A DNA stretch of 40,407 nucleotides, taken from assembly GCA_022450585.1 (NCBI GenBank), contig JAKUPR010000001.1:124377-164783 (forward strand), written 5' to 3'. Each line of letters opens with the position of its first letter. The first letter of the stretch is position 1. The stretch comes from Anaerolineales bacterium. GTDB taxonomy: Bacteria > Chloroflexota > Anaerolineae > Anaerolineales > UBA11657. Below are positions 8,399 through 17,579 of this stretch, piece after piece. Under the pieces are notes generated by a model. It did no database searches. It was not told where the DNA came from and worked only from the letters and a program-made list of their open reading frames with translations. The position numbers and the translations under genes were made by a program.

Positions 8399-9421
8399 TT
8401 AGGCGACACACCAGAAATCCTCCATTTCTGTAAATCCCCAACTTTGCATCCGTGCACGGATGAGTTTCCGTGCGCCGCGCGAGCCTACTGCTGCTAATAC
8501 CAGGGGATTGGTGTGCTGCTTCCATAAGTGTGGTAGTTCGTCTACAGAATGAATTGTGTGACCTCGGAGTGTGCGGCCGATTTTTCCTTCGTCTATGTCA
8601 AGAAATGCGAGTACTGGAGCACCTGCGCGAATAAGGTGTTTGGATATTCGTCGACCCATTTGTCCGGCTCCCCATATTATGATGGCATTGCGGTCGGTTA
8701 TAGGTCCGCGTACCAAATAATGTGCTTTGGCTCGTAGAAAATTCTCCACTGAGTAGCGAGAATCAGTTCGAGTAGAACGTTCTGGGTGGTCTCGCCAGTG
8801 GAGAAGCGTCTGTTGTAATTTCGCCATTGGTCTTCCAGCTTGATTGTAGCGGAGCCACAGATCGTAATCCTCTGCCCAGCCGTGATCTTCATAGCCACCC
8901 ATGTTCACTAATTCGGTGCGACGTAGCATGACTGATGGATGAGGCAACGGACTTTCAATAAATATTTCTCGCCGGATTTCAGCCGGAGTGGTGAGAGCAT
9001 TTAGCCATTCTACGTAACGATTAAATCCTTCTGTAACTGTTTCAGCTGGAAAGGTATCAACTAAGCAACTTATGACGCTTAGCCGTGGACATGTACGCAT
9101 CTTCTCGGTTTGCAGCTCCAGGCGTCTTGGGTGGGCAAGGTCATCGGCATCCATGCGTGCAACTAATTCACCGCGACACACTCCTAACCCGTGATTTAGA
9201 GCTTCTATTAGGCCGACGTGTGGCAGGTTGATTGGGCGAATGCGGTTATCTTCCTCTGCTCGGGCTTGCAGTATTGCTGCTGTGTCGTCAGTAGAGCCAT
9301 CATTTATAGCGACAATTTCGAAATCAGGCATCGATTGTTTCAGTAGGCTGTCAATTGTTTCTGGAAGCGTCTCTGCAGCATTGTAGATTGGCATCAACAT
9401 GGAGACATATGGGTTACTCAT
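8399..9421 (-). CDS. Family 2 glycosyltransferase fused to a Rossmann-type domain
   Basis: Residues 1-230 are a GT-A glycosyltransferase: VSMLMPIYNAAETLPETIDS, VAINDGSTDDT (nucleotide-sugar binding), ARMDADDLAHPRRLE with the metal-binding DxD, and GGYEDHGWAEDYDLWLR near the active site. Residues about 245-340 form a second domain starting IIWGAGQMGRRI (GxGxxG) with FLDIDEGKIG after it, resembling the PglD/nucleoside-diphosphate-sugar dehydratase-like Rossmann fold. No membrane helices. It probably adds a sugar to a surface glycan; donor and acceptor are unknown. A -10-like TAAAAT ends 6 bp upstream of the ATG, so the mRNA may be leaderless. The gene converges on rsmI. Confidence 0.88.
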   Translation of the reverse strand: MSNPYVSMLMPIYNAAETLPETIDSLLKQSMPDFEIVAINDGSTDDTAAILQARAEEDNRIRPINLPHVGLIEALNHGLGVCRGELVARMDADDLAHPRRLELQTEKMRTCPRLSVISCLVDTFPAETVTEGFNRYVEWLNALTTPAEIRREIFIESPLPHPSVMLRRTELVNMGGYEDHGWAEDYDLWLRYNQAGRPMAKLQQTLLHWRDHPERSTRTDSRYSVENFLRAKAHYLVRGPITDRNAIIIWGAGQMGRRISKHLIRAGAPVLAFLDIDEGKIGRTLRGHTIHSVDELPHLWKQHTNPLVLAAVGSRGARKLIRARMQSWGFTEMEDFWCVA

Positions 9422-9645
9422 GCGCTGATTTTACCGTAGCCAATGATAAGTCGTAATAATCGGAATTACACTTCATTCGAGTTGCATGAACGAAGAAATC
9501 TCAATTTGTATCATATTCTCTCTGTAGGATAAATTCTAGGTTGGCGTGATACATGAAGTGTCTATGTAATTAATGTGATCGTTCCGAAAGTTCGTATTTG
9601 TTCAACTTTATGGACGACTTGTTTTGAGATGTTGATATAACGTGC

Positions 9646-10071
9646 TTAGTACAGGATTAGCATTGTGATTGTGCCGAGCGCTAGAAAAGGTGCCATAGGC
9701 ACAGTTGCCTTTCGGTCAAATCTTCCGCATATCCATGTAACGAGTGCTAGTATGCTGATAGATAGAGCGGCAATTAGGATAGCTCCGACGATTGCAGGGT
9801 AACCGACCCATATTCCAATGAAGAGAGCCAGCTTGACGTCCCCAGCCCCAGACTTTTCTGGACCGTATATAAATATTGGTAAAAGAAAAAGAGTGGCTGC
9901 GAGGACACCACTAGGTAGGTCGCTGCGCCATGTCCCCCTCAGGCAGGAATCTAAAAGTGCAATTGCGGCAGCTGGAATCACAACACGGTTTGGGATACGT
10001 CGCTCACGTAGGTCGGTATAGACTAGATAGAGTAGTGCGGTAGTGTACACGCCATTCATGGTGTAATCCAT
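9646..10071 (-). CDS. A24 prepilin peptidase (type IV leader peptidase)
   Basis: A 141-residue membrane aspartyl protease that cleaves prepilin or preflagellin-like signals on the cytoplasmic side. The two catalytic aspartates are visible: Asp20 in YTDLRERRIPN and Asp78 in GAGDVKL (the GxGD motif). It lacks the N-terminal methyltransferase domain of PilD, so it is of the short CpaA/TadV/FlaK type, with about five hydrophobic helices. I start at ATG 10071; a TTG directly upstream (10074) is also possible. No pilin, ATPase or other pilus gene lies in the window, so its substrates are encoded elsewhere. Confidence 0.88.
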   Translation of the reverse strand: MDYTMNGVYTTALLYLVYTDLRERRIPNRVVIPAAAIALLDSCLRGTWRSDLPSGVLAATLFLLPIFIYGPEKSGAGDVKLALFIGIWVGYPAIVGAILIAALSISILALVTWICGRFDRKATVPMAPFLALGTITMLILY

Positions 10072-10074
10072 CAA

Positions 10075-10431
10075 CTTGCTCCAATTATTTAGTGGTAATT
10101 CTATCTAGTATTGTCATGTTTGTCTTGGTGAGTTATTTGTTTCCCGCACGATAGTCCCTTGCATAGATTAGATGTATAGCTAAACCTATCTTCTCTTTTA
10201 TAGCAATATAATTATTCTTGACCAATTTATGGATTAAGTGTCAGAGTGACGGACTAGATCCTCATAGGTCAATATGCATATTAGCTTCATTGGCATGATG
10301 TTGGGATTTGGAGATGGAATTACACTGAAGTGGCATATGTAATACCTGACATATCGAAGACATGTATATGATGCGTAGTATGTGGTGTATGGTCAGGTAA
10401 TGATATGATTGAAAGTACAACAAAATAAAAT
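10075..10431. other. Gene-free stretch between the prepilin peptidase and mutS2
   Basis: About 357 bp of AT-rich sequence with no convincing ORF, hairpin terminator or RNA gene. It lies upstream of the peptidase gene, so it probably holds that gene's promoter, but I see no clear -35/-10 pair. Confidence 0.5.
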
Positions 10432-12789
10432 TTACTCCGTAAACATGGCAACTGTTACGCCGTCGCCGCCCTCAGTGTGTCCTCCCGGTCGGAAAGATTT
10501 AACTTCTGGGTGATTGCGCAGTACATCACGCACCGCTTGGCGCATCTTTCCTGTACCTTTTCCGTGTACTATACAGACCCACGGCAGGTTGGCTAGTAGA
10601 GCTGCGTTCAGATAACGATCAAGATTTTCCATCCCATCCTCAATGTTTTGGCCGCGTAGATGCAACTCCATTCCGGGTGAGGTCGTGTTCCATTGCACAG
10701 TTTCGGATGAGTTTTGTTGTGATGAATCTGCGTGAATCTTGGCGCTGCTAGGGTGTAATTCATCCAATCCGGCTCGTATGCGGAGTTGGCCGATTTGTAC
10801 CTCTGCGTCCCTTAAGCTTAAGGCAGTGATGATACCTTCGGTTTGTAACCGATCTATGCGTACTTGGTCTCCGAGGCGTAACTTATCTTCAGGTTTGTGT
10901 TTGTCGGTGAGATGGGTTTGTTGTTCTAGGTTGGAAGCTTGCTGCTCAATTTGCTGAAGTGCTTGAAGTGGTAAACCGCTAGCTCTCAATTGGCGGCGCA
11001 AGATCTTTATCTCGTCGCGAATTGAGGATATCTCATCCTGCGCTTTTCTATGTGTTTGCAATAGGATTTCACGTCGTTCTTGGTCTATGGATGCTAGCCG
11101 GCTTGTGAGTTCGGCCTCTTGTTCTTTTGCCTGTAGAAGTATGGCTTCACTTTGCTCCAGTTTATTGCGGGCTTTGTTTCTCTGTCGGTGTATGTCCGCC
11201 AGCATTTTATCGGCTTTCTGATCTTGATCGGTAATTAATCTTTGTGCACCCTCGATGATTTTGTTGGGTATCCCTAGACGTTGTGCTATGGCTAGGGCAT
11301 TGGACCTTCCGGGAAGTCCGATGGTCAGATGATAAACGGGTGCTAGCGTATCGGGGTCAAACTCCACACTTGCATTGATGGCGCTGGGTGTATTGTGAGA
11401 GAATACTTTCAGGCGTTGATAATGGGTGCTTACCAGTGTTGTTGCCCCACGCTGTAGCAAATCTTGTAGTAAGGATTGCGCTAGCGCCGAACCTTCGTCA
11501 GGGTCGGTGCCTGCACCGATTTCATCGAGAAGCACCAATGAGTGCGCATTCACAGTTGCTAGAATACGGGTTATGTTTCTGATGTGGGATGAGAATGTGG
11601 AGAGATTTTGTTCAATTGATTGCTCATCACCAATATCTGCGAAAATTCCGCTGAAGATCGGTAGTGTGGCCCCAGCCTTCACGGGCAGTTGTAGTCCGCA
11701 TGCGGACATCAGAGTTAGCAGTCCGATGGTCTTTAACGCCACAGTTTTTCCACCTGTATTGGGGCCGGTGATAACCACAATATTGGTACCAGGATCTAGA
11801 TTAAAATTAATTGGAACCACGCATTCCGGTTGCAGTAATGGATGTCGGGCGTCTTGCATACGGATAGGGCAGCTGCGACCTGATACCTTTGTGTTTATGG
11901 GAGCATCGATTAATACCGGCTCGGTGGCATGAAGTGCTTCCGCGTAACGAGCGCGTGCAAAGGCGAGATCAAGTACGGCAAGTGTCTCAACGATAAGAAT
12001 GATTTGATTCGATTTTGTACCGACTCCCTCCGATAGTGTATGCAGTACCTTCTTGACCTCGTCACGCTCTGCAATCTGCAGCTCGCGCCATTGGTTGTTT
12101 AGGTCAAGGGTGGCTAGTGGTTCGATAAAGAGGGTGGCCCCGGATGTTGACTGGTCATGGACTATGCCGCGAATGCGTCCTTTGAAATTGGCTTTCAATG
12201 GAATGACATATCGGTCAGCGCGTTGTGTGATCAATTTCTCCTGCAAGAATTCGGTGTTCCGCGGGTTTTGTATTATTCTTTCAAGTGCTTGTATCAGTCG
12301 GTCGTGCGCGTCTGTCATATTTTGGCGTATTTCTGCTAGAAGTGGCGAAGCTGTATTCATTATCTTGCCAACCTCATCTAGAGCTCTTCCGAGTTCTTTC
12401 TCAAGTTGCGGTAAGTTGGGTATTTTGGTCGCATGTGCGTGCAGCAGCTTATAATCTTCATTTGTAGTTAGTATGGCGGTTTTTAGTACGCGAGCTGCTG
12501 ATAACGTGTTTTTGATTTCCACTAACTCGTTGGGTAGCAGCGTCGCATTTCGAGCTGCACGTTCTGATATGGAGCGTACGTCACGTGCGCTACCAATACT
12601 GGATTGGGGGTGAGTTTTTAGGAAAAGGCGGGCTGATGTGGTTTCTTGTTGGCGACCTTGTGCTTCTCTTAGGTCTGTAGTTGGCTGGAGCTGCAGGGCT
12701 AGTTCGTGGCTAGCTGAAAAGTTGCAATGGTTGGCCAATTGCGCAAGCACCAGAGGTAATTCAAGGGTTTGCAGTGATTTTTCATCCAT
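10432..12789 (-). CDS. mutS2: MutS2 family ATPase/endonuclease
   Basis: MutS2 acts in recombination control and, in Bacillus, rescue of collided ribosomes. The 785 residues show the clamp/lever region, then the MutS ATPase with Walker A GPNTGGKT, LLDEIGAGTDPDEGSALAQ (Walker B and D-loop) and STHYQRLKVFS. A long coiled coil follows (about 520-640), then a KOW-like stretch (LRLGDQVRI), and a C-terminal Smr domain with LHLRGQNIEDGM and VCIVHGKGTGKMRQAV, the LDLR-like and HGxGxG nuclease motifs. I start at ATG 12789, because MDEKSLQTLELPLVL matches the usual MutS2 N-terminus and a -10 box lies just before it; a start at 12885 adds 32 unrelated residues. Confidence 0.95.
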   Translation of the reverse strand: MDEKSLQTLELPLVLAQLANHCNFSASHELALQLQPTTDLREAQGRQQETTSARLFLKTHPQSSIGSARDVRSISERAARNATLLPNELVEIKNTLSAARVLKTAILTTNEDYKLLHAHATKIPNLPQLEKELGRALDEVGKIMNTASPLLAEIRQNMTDAHDRLIQALERIIQNPRNTEFLQEKLITQRADRYVIPLKANFKGRIRGIVHDQSTSGATLFIEPLATLDLNNQWRELQIAERDEVKKVLHTLSEGVGTKSNQIILIVETLAVLDLAFARARYAEALHATEPVLIDAPINTKVSGRSCPIRMQDARHPLLQPECVVPINFNLDPGTNIVVITGPNTGGKTVALKTIGLLTLMSACGLQLPVKAGATLPIFSGIFADIGDEQSIEQNLSTFSSHIRNITRILATVNAHSLVLLDEIGAGTDPDEGSALAQSLLQDLLQRGATTLVSTHYQRLKVFSHNTPSAINASVEFDPDTLAPVYHLTIGLPGRSNALAIAQRLGIPNKIIEGAQRLITDQDQKADKMLADIHRQRNKARNKLEQSEAILLQAKEQEAELTSRLASIDQERREILLQTHRKAQDEISSIRDEIKILRRQLRASGLPLQALQQIEQQASNLEQQTHLTDKHKPEDKLRLGDQVRIDRLQTEGIITALSLRDAEVQIGQLRIRAGLDELHPSSAKIHADSSQQNSSETVQWNTTSPGMELHLRGQNIEDGMENLDRYLNAALLANLPWVCIVHGKGTGKMRQAVRDVLRNHPEVKSFRPGGHTEGGDGVTVAMFTE

Positions 12790-12804
12790 ATGAGTGTATA
12801 AGAT

Positions 12805-12810
12805 ATTATA
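12805..12810 (-). promoter_or_regulatory. -10 element of mutS2
   Basis: TATAAT on the minus strand, ending 15 bp before ATG 12789. No good -35. It predicts an mRNA leader of only about 8 nt and supports the 12789 start over 12885. Confidence 0.5.
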
Positions 12811-12911
12811 CTGGTCACTGATCTTATGTTTGTAGATGGTATCATTGAGTGATGGAATTAGAGGATGCGATACAATGTCCTTCAACGCAATGATTGTTAA
12901 ATGACCGATAT

Positions 12912-13937
12912 ATGATGATTAACGAAAATGCTTTGCCTCTGGATTATCTAGGGCGACCACTTCAAGATTTGCGTATCTCCGTCACTGACCGTTGTAATCT
13001 GCGTTGTGTTTATTGTATGCCTAAAGAAGTATTTGGTTCGGATTATCCTTACCTAGCTCGTGATGAGTTACTTACTTATGAGGAAATTTCGCGGCTGACG
13101 AGGCTTCTGGCTGGAATGGGAGTGCGAAAGGTGCGCTTAACCGGCGGTGAGCCTCTGTTACGGCATGACATTGAGCGGTTGATTGAGATGTTGGCTAGGA
13201 TTCCGGACCTCGATCTTACGCTTACGACCAACGGTGCTTTGCTCACTCCGGAAAAAGCGCGGGCTTTGCGCGATTCTGGATTGCAGCGGATAACGATCAG
13301 CTTGGACTCACTTGACGACAGCGTATTTGCATCCCTTAACGATGTGGAGTTTCCGGTGGGACGTGTCCTGGCGGGCATTGACAATGCAGCTGCCGCAGGA
13401 TTGACTCCAGTGAAAATCAATATGGTAGTAGTGCGCAGTGTTAATTTGGATAGTGTTTTGCCTATGGCACGCTACTTTCATGGTAGCGGGCATATTCTAC
13501 GCTTTGTGGAATACATGGATGTTGGAGACAGCAATGGTTGGAAACTAGATGAAGTCGTGTCCTCAGCAGAAATTATTCAGCTTATAGGAGACGAACTTTC
13601 GCTCGAACCTATAGAACCTAATTACCTAGGCGAAGTTGCGCGGCGCTGGTGTTACACAGATGGAGCCGGAGAAATAGGGTTGATTTCATCAGTCTCGCAG
13701 CCCTTCTGTGGGGATTGTACTCGTTTACGCCTATCGGCGCGTGGCGAACTGTTTACTTGTCTCTTTGCCTCTTCTGGTCACGATGTGCGAAGTTTGCTGC
13801 GCAGCCATGTATCCAATGAGGATGTTTCTGCTACGATTAGGTCGATTTGGGCGCAGCGGGATGACCGCTATTCGGATTTGCGCAGTGCTCGTACAGTTGG
13901 GCGTCCCTCTGTGGAGATGTCGTACATCGGAGGATAG
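12912..13937 (+). CDS. moaA: GTP 3',8-cyclase (molybdenum cofactor biosynthesis)
   Basis: MoaA is the radical-SAM enzyme that, with MoaC, converts GTP to cyclic pyranopterin monophosphate, the first step of molybdenum cofactor synthesis. The radical-SAM cluster motif CNLRCVYC lies in [18 protein letters not shown]. Other marks are [18 protein letters not shown], and the second cluster cysteines in [21 protein letters not shown]. It ends in Gly-Gly, the tail needed for activity. I start at ATG 12912; ATG 12915 and TTG 12894 are alternatives and no ribosome-binding site decides. Other moa genes are not in the window, but the Moco user msrP is. Confidence 0.95.
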   Translation: MMINENALPLDYLGRPLQDLRISVTDRCNLRCVYCMPKEVFGSDYPYLARDELLTYEEISRLTRLLAGMGVRKVRLTGGEPLLRHDIERLIEMLARIPDLDLTLTTNGALLTPEKARALRDSGLQRITISLDSLDDSVFASLNDVEFPVGRVLAGIDNAAAAGLTPVKINMVVVRSVNLDSVLPMARYFHGSGHILRFVEYMDVGDSNGWKLDEVVSSAEIIQLIGDELSLEPIEPNYLGEVARRWCYTDGAGEIGLISSVSQPFCGDCTRLRLSARGELFTCLFASSGHDVRSLLRSHVSNEDVSATIRSIWAQRDDRYSDLRSARTVGRPSVEMSYIGG

Positions 13938-13953
13938 TTTGTCTGCTTGTGAT

Positions 13954-15255
13954 TTAATCTGCGTTTTTGGATACTATTTCAGACAAAGAACCAACCTCTT
14001 GTTTAAAACGGCGCACCCGTACTCTATTTAACAATAGGACTGCCACAAGAATCCCGGCACCTTCTAGTGCAAATACGGTGCCGTATGCTTGTCCTGGAAG
14101 CGCACCGCTGGCGAGTAGGATTCCGTGCAGACTCCCTGATAGTAGAGACGCTGGGCCTTTTGCTATTGCCTGTACCAGGGTCCATGCTCCGACAAAAAGA
14201 CCTGTGTATTCGCTAGCCGTCATGTCCATCATGAGCGAAACGCTGCCTACAGTGAAGAAGCCCGCTCCCAGACCTAGTAGGGTGATTACGGCCACCAACA
14301 TGCTTGAGATTTGTGAGAACCCGCTTATCGCTAAGCCAAAGAAAGCTATGACCATAATCCAGCATCCTATACCAGCTACCGATTGCTTACCAAGTCGTGG
14401 GATAAGGCGGATACCACCAATGAGCATACCAAGAACCACGCCGATGCCCATATAGGTATTGAACCGTGTGGTTTCGGCTGGCGGTAGTCCGAAAACCTCT
14501 CCGCCAAATGGCTCCAGAATGACGTCCTGCATAAAATACGAGAACATGCCCACTATTAGGTAAACTGCGAAGCGTCGTGAGTGTTGGCTGCGTGTCAACA
14601 TCCTAACTGCTGTTCGAAGGCTCTCGGAACTTTTCCGTACATGTGATCGGCTGCGTGGTTCTTGGCGCCATAGTGCAACTATGGCAAATAGCAGAGCTAC
14701 TATGCAACCAATTGCGAAAAGGGTCACCATCCGCTCAAAACTATAGGTAGGCATGAATAATGATGCACCTACTCCGGTGACTATAATGCCTACCATCATG
14801 AGGGTCCACACAGTACCGGTTGCCGGACCGCGTTCTTCCGTATTTGTTCGGTCAGCGATTAGCGCTAGGTATGCTGTACCTGCTACAAAAGTGGCTATTC
14901 CCTCCAGCAAGAAGAATGCGAAGCCAGCGAGGATATGCAGAGGTGTTGTGTTGGTGGCGAGCCAGTGGGCTGCCCATGGAGATAGTGCAAGAATGGCCGC
15001 TGTCAGTGCCATGCCCAGCAATATGTATACAGTGCGGCGGTAACCCGCGATGCGATGCGTATCCGAAAAGTGCCCGAAAGGGATTGCAACTAATGCGCCT
15101 AGGTAGTGACCGCCACCCACTAGCAGACTGACTACCATTAGGTCAATCCCAAGCTCTACCCGCATTATGCGGTTGAGTACACCCAAGAAGAGTACCGACA
15201 GTCCGCCGGCTGCCATTTGGAAAATCCCTAAACGGATTAATTGTGCTCGGCTCAT
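13954..15255 (-). CDS. MFS transporter of the PucC/BCH2 type
   Basis: A 433-residue carrier with about 12 hydrophobic segments. The N-terminus (RLGIFQMAAGGLSVLFLG, NRIMRVELGIDL, then FGHFSDTHRIAGYRR) carries the signature of the PucC/BCH2 branch of the major facilitator superfamily, best known from phototrophs where it helps assemble light-harvesting complexes. No bacteriochlorophyll or antenna gene is present here, so the substrate is unknown and a pigment role should not be assumed. It follows the 239-residue membrane protein by 10 bp and is probably translated from the same mRNA. Its end is 16 bp from the moaA end, converging, with no terminator hairpin between. Confidence 0.85.
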   Translation of the reverse strand: MSRAQLIRLGIFQMAAGGLSVLFLGVLNRIMRVELGIDLMVVSLLVGGGHYLGALVAIPFGHFSDTHRIAGYRRTVYILLGMALTAAILALSPWAAHWLATNTTPLHILAGFAFFLLEGIATFVAGTAYLALIADRTNTEERGPATGTVWTLMMVGIIVTGVGASLFMPTYSFERMVTLFAIGCIVALLFAIVALWRQEPRSRSHVRKSSESLRTAVRMLTRSQHSRRFAVYLIVGMFSYFMQDVILEPFGGEVFGLPPAETTRFNTYMGIGVVLGMLIGGIRLIPRLGKQSVAGIGCWIMVIAFFGLAISGFSQISSMLVAVITLLGLGAGFFTVGSVSLMMDMTASEYTGLFVGAWTLVQAIAKGPASLLSGSLHGILLASGALPGQAYGTVFALEGAGILVAVLLLNRVRVRRFKQEVGSLSEIVSKNAD

Positions 15256-15265
15256 GGTATTGTCA

Positions 15266-15985
15266 TTATGACTTGTGAGGCGTTTCCGTTGCGGTGATTA
15301 TTGCAGTTCCCCTTGATTTGGTCGCCACCACAAATCCGACAAATAGCAATCCGGCTGCTAGCAGCTCTCCCGGTATCAGCCATCTGCCTAGGCCCATGCG
15401 TGTGATTACACTGGCGAGGCTCATTACCAATGTGCCGAGAGCAATCAGCAGGTTGCCAATCACCCGATTTGGCAAAATGCGTTTTCGCCAGAATAGGTAT
15501 GATGACCATAAAGCGCCACCGACCAGTACAATCGTGCCATAAACATTGAATAGTGGTGTTGCCATTCTAATCATTGCTCCATCGTGGGTCGGTGGCATTA
15601 TCGTGGAGTATTGTTCGCTGATCGGCACTTGAGTGCTGAATTCGCTTGCGTTTAGCAGAGGCATCATCTGCAGCATTAGGATTAGTGCGGCCAGGCTGCC
15701 TAGGATTAGCAGCATCGTGTAGGGTAGCACGCGTCTGTTGGAGAATAGCAGGTATAGAGTTCCTTGTCCAATCCAAGCAGCATTTAGGGCTGCTCCGAAA
15801 AAATACCATGTGAAGAACGCCCATTGGTTCCATCCCAAAGTAAGATATGCCTCGGATAAACTCGCAATGGCGAACATTGAGAGACCTGTAGCCCAATATA
15901 CCAAATGTAAGCCACGTCGCGTGAAAAAGCGACGCCAGATGACTATACAAAACACTAGCATAAATGCTGCTGAGATAAAAGGCAT
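15266..15985 (-). CDS. Polytopic membrane protein of unknown function
   Basis: I do not recognise the family. The 239 residues contain about seven hydrophobic helices, with aromatic-rich loops (SEAYLTLGWNQWAFFTWYFF) and a polar outer loop around residues 125-150 (SEFSTQVPISEQYSTIMPP). No cofactor motif is clear. The gene is the first of a two-gene unit with the PucC-type transporter, which suggests the two work together, perhaps as a carrier and its membrane partner. A CATAAT box 13 bp before the ATG at 15985 could be its -10. The iron-binding lipoprotein gene lies upstream, separated by a hairpin. Confidence 0.7.
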   Translation of the reverse strand: MPFISAAFMLVFCIVIWRRFFTRRGLHLVYWATGLSMFAIASLSEAYLTLGWNQWAFFTWYFFGAALNAAWIGQGTLYLLFSNRRVLPYTMLLILGSLAALILMLQMMPLLNASEFSTQVPISEQYSTIMPPTHDGAMIRMATPLFNVYGTIVLVGGALWSSYLFWRKRILPNRVIGNLLIALGTLVMSLASVITRMGLGRWLIPGELLAAGLLFVGFVVATKSRGTAIITATETPHKS

Positions 15986-16020
15986 GATGATATTAAATGT
16001 TATTATGCAAATTTAAACCA

Positions 16021-16058
16021 TAACGCCCAATATTGTTTCATTTATTTATTGGGCGTTA
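16021..16058 (-). terminator. Putative terminator after the iron-binding lipoprotein gene
   Basis: TAACGCCCAATA (16021-16032) and TATTGGGCGTTA (16047-16058) are perfect 12-bp arms with a 14-nt loop. On the minus strand the stem is followed by TGGTTTAAATTT, a loose T-rich tract. It lies 45 bp after the iron gene's stop. Confidence 0.6.
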
Positions 16059-16102
16059 CATATCCAATGATACATGCATATTACGGCATGTCTTAGATTA
16101 TA

Positions 16103-17152
16103 TTACTCTAAAGCGCCAACCTCAGTCAGCAGTTTTACGGTTCCTTGCAAATCTGAAAGATCAGTAAGGTCGATGTCTACAGCGTTCAGCTCCTCTATTG
16201 GTTTCAATTCACGGTGGATTTTTACTCCCTCAACGAGTGGGTACTCGTAAGTCTGCCCGGCAAAATACTGTTGAGCCACTGGAGACAACAAGAAATCAAT
16301 GAACTTCTGAGCGTTTTCGACATTTTCTGCACTATTGAGTGTTCCTACACCGGCTACCATTACTAAGGAACCCGGGCCGCCATCTGGCAGAAAGAAGTTA
16401 CGAGCAGCAAAGTTTTCTCCCTCAGCTGCAATGAACTTGTGCAAATAATAATGGTTTACAAAACCCACATCAATCTCACCTGCAGCTGCAGCAGCAACTT
16501 GAGGTGTATTCTTAGGATACACACCAACATCATTGGCAATTATGCCTTCAAGCCATTCCTTGGTCTTCTCTTCTCCCCAAGTCGATCGAAGCGCAGTCAC
16601 CATTGCTTGGAAAGAACCATTAGTAGGTGCCCATCCAAGACGACCTTTCCATTCTGGGTCTGTAAAACCCCATAAATCCGATGGTAGATCACGTTCTGGG
16701 TCAATGTTATCAGTATTGTAGACTATAACTCGTGCTCTTCCGGAGATACCCACCCACTGGCCTTTAGAATCTCGGAAACGAGTGGGTACTTTTTGCAAGG
16801 ATTCTTCAGGCAGTTGTGAGAGCATATCGGCAGCTTTTACTGCGCCCAGGCCACCCGGATCCTGCGCCCAGAAAAGATCTGCAGGGCTATTCTCACCTTC
16901 CTCCATGATCATAGAGGCAATCTCGGCTGTCTGTCCATATTTAACCATGACCTCTATGCCTGTAACCGCGGAGAACTGGTCGATAATTGGCTGCACTAAA
17001 CTCTCTTTTCTACCAGAGTAAACTACTAGTTTTTCTGGTGTCGTCTCAGTCTGCTGTGTGCATGCGCTTATTAGTACTGTGAAAAAGGTAATCAGAGTAA
17101 CTATTAGTATATTTTTTTGAATCATTGGTCTTTTTCTGCGGCATCCTTTCAT
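16103..17152 (-). CDS. Iron(III) ABC transporter substrate-binding lipoprotein (FbpA/FutA-like)
   Basis: A family 1 extracellular binding protein, about 340 residues. It has a lipoprotein signal with lipobox LISAC, then KLVVYSGRKESLVQPIIDQF, the opening of ferric-iron binding proteins, and GINNDVG-like hinge sequence IIANDVGVYPKN. The tyrosine-rich C-terminal part (VNHYYLHKF, QQYFAGQTYEYPLVEG) fits the Tyr ligands that hold Fe3+ in FutA/FbpA. ATG at 17125 (MIQKN) is an alternative start. No permease or ATPase gene is adjacent, so the rest of the importer must lie elsewhere. The Fur-like palindrome 44 bp upstream fits iron control. Confidence 0.85.
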   Translation of the reverse strand: MKGCRRKRPMIQKNILIVTLITFFTVLISACTQQTETTPEKLVVYSGRKESLVQPIIDQFSAVTGIEVMVKYGQTAEIASMIMEEGENSPADLFWAQDPGGLGAVKAADMLSQLPEESLQKVPTRFRDSKGQWVGISGRARVIVYNTDNIDPERDLPSDLWGFTDPEWKGRLGWAPTNGSFQAMVTALRSTWGEEKTKEWLEGIIANDVGVYPKNTPQVAAAAAGEIDVGFVNHYYLHKFIAAEGENFAARNFFLPDGGPGSLVMVAGVGTLNSAENVENAQKFIDFLLSPVAQQYFAGQTYEYPLVEGVKIHRELKPIEELNAVDIDLTDLSDLQGTVKLLTEVGALE

Positions 17153-17195
17153 TTTTCTTGAGAAATCACAATCTATCAGTCTTAATAAAACATAG

Positions 17196-17220
17196 GATAA
17201 TATTAAAAAAGAATATTATC
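17196..17220 (-). promoter_or_regulatory. Fur-type operator candidate upstream of the iron-binding gene
   Basis: GATAATATT (17196-17204) and AATATTATC (17212-17220) are exact 9-bp inverted arms around 7 bp. Total length (25 bp) and the GATAAT/ATTATC ends equal those of the znuA operator. It sits 44-68 bp before the start codon, suiting repression by a Fur-family protein. Confidence 0.55.
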
Positions 17221-17579
17221 TAAATTAAGTTGAAACGATATTATATACAGGATTATTAAAAAAGCAAGTGGTATTTGTTATTCAACTATTAGGTATCAAA
17301 ATATGTGTAATCAATCAGTCCTAATCACAATAATTATGGAGATTCATTGAAGAGATTATGGGGTATGTGACGGTGATACTGGACGCCCATTTACTGCACT
17401 GTGTTTTTCAGGCTAACATTAGTAGTGACGTATCCAAAAAAGTTCAATCAATATGCACGGAAAAATTTTTTGTTACCTCAGGCCGAATTAGTGTGTACGC
17501 ATCCTTCATTTCAAAGAATGAGAATGATTACTCCTGCAAAAAAAGAGCAGAGTAGTATGTGGTCTTACCAGATTAAGTT
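17221..17579. other. Gene-free AT-rich stretch
   Basis: About 360 bp with no supported gene. Its right-hand side follows the end of the small membrane protein gene and its left-hand side should contain the rest of the iron gene's promoter. Plus-strand reading frames here are lysine/asparagine-rich and overlap the small gene in antisense; I treat them as chance. Confidence 0.5.

Noticed and set aside
11426-11932. A long plus-strand frame (168 codons) inside mutS2
   Set aside because: It is the antisense shadow of the MutS ATPase core, which has all its motifs on the minus strand.
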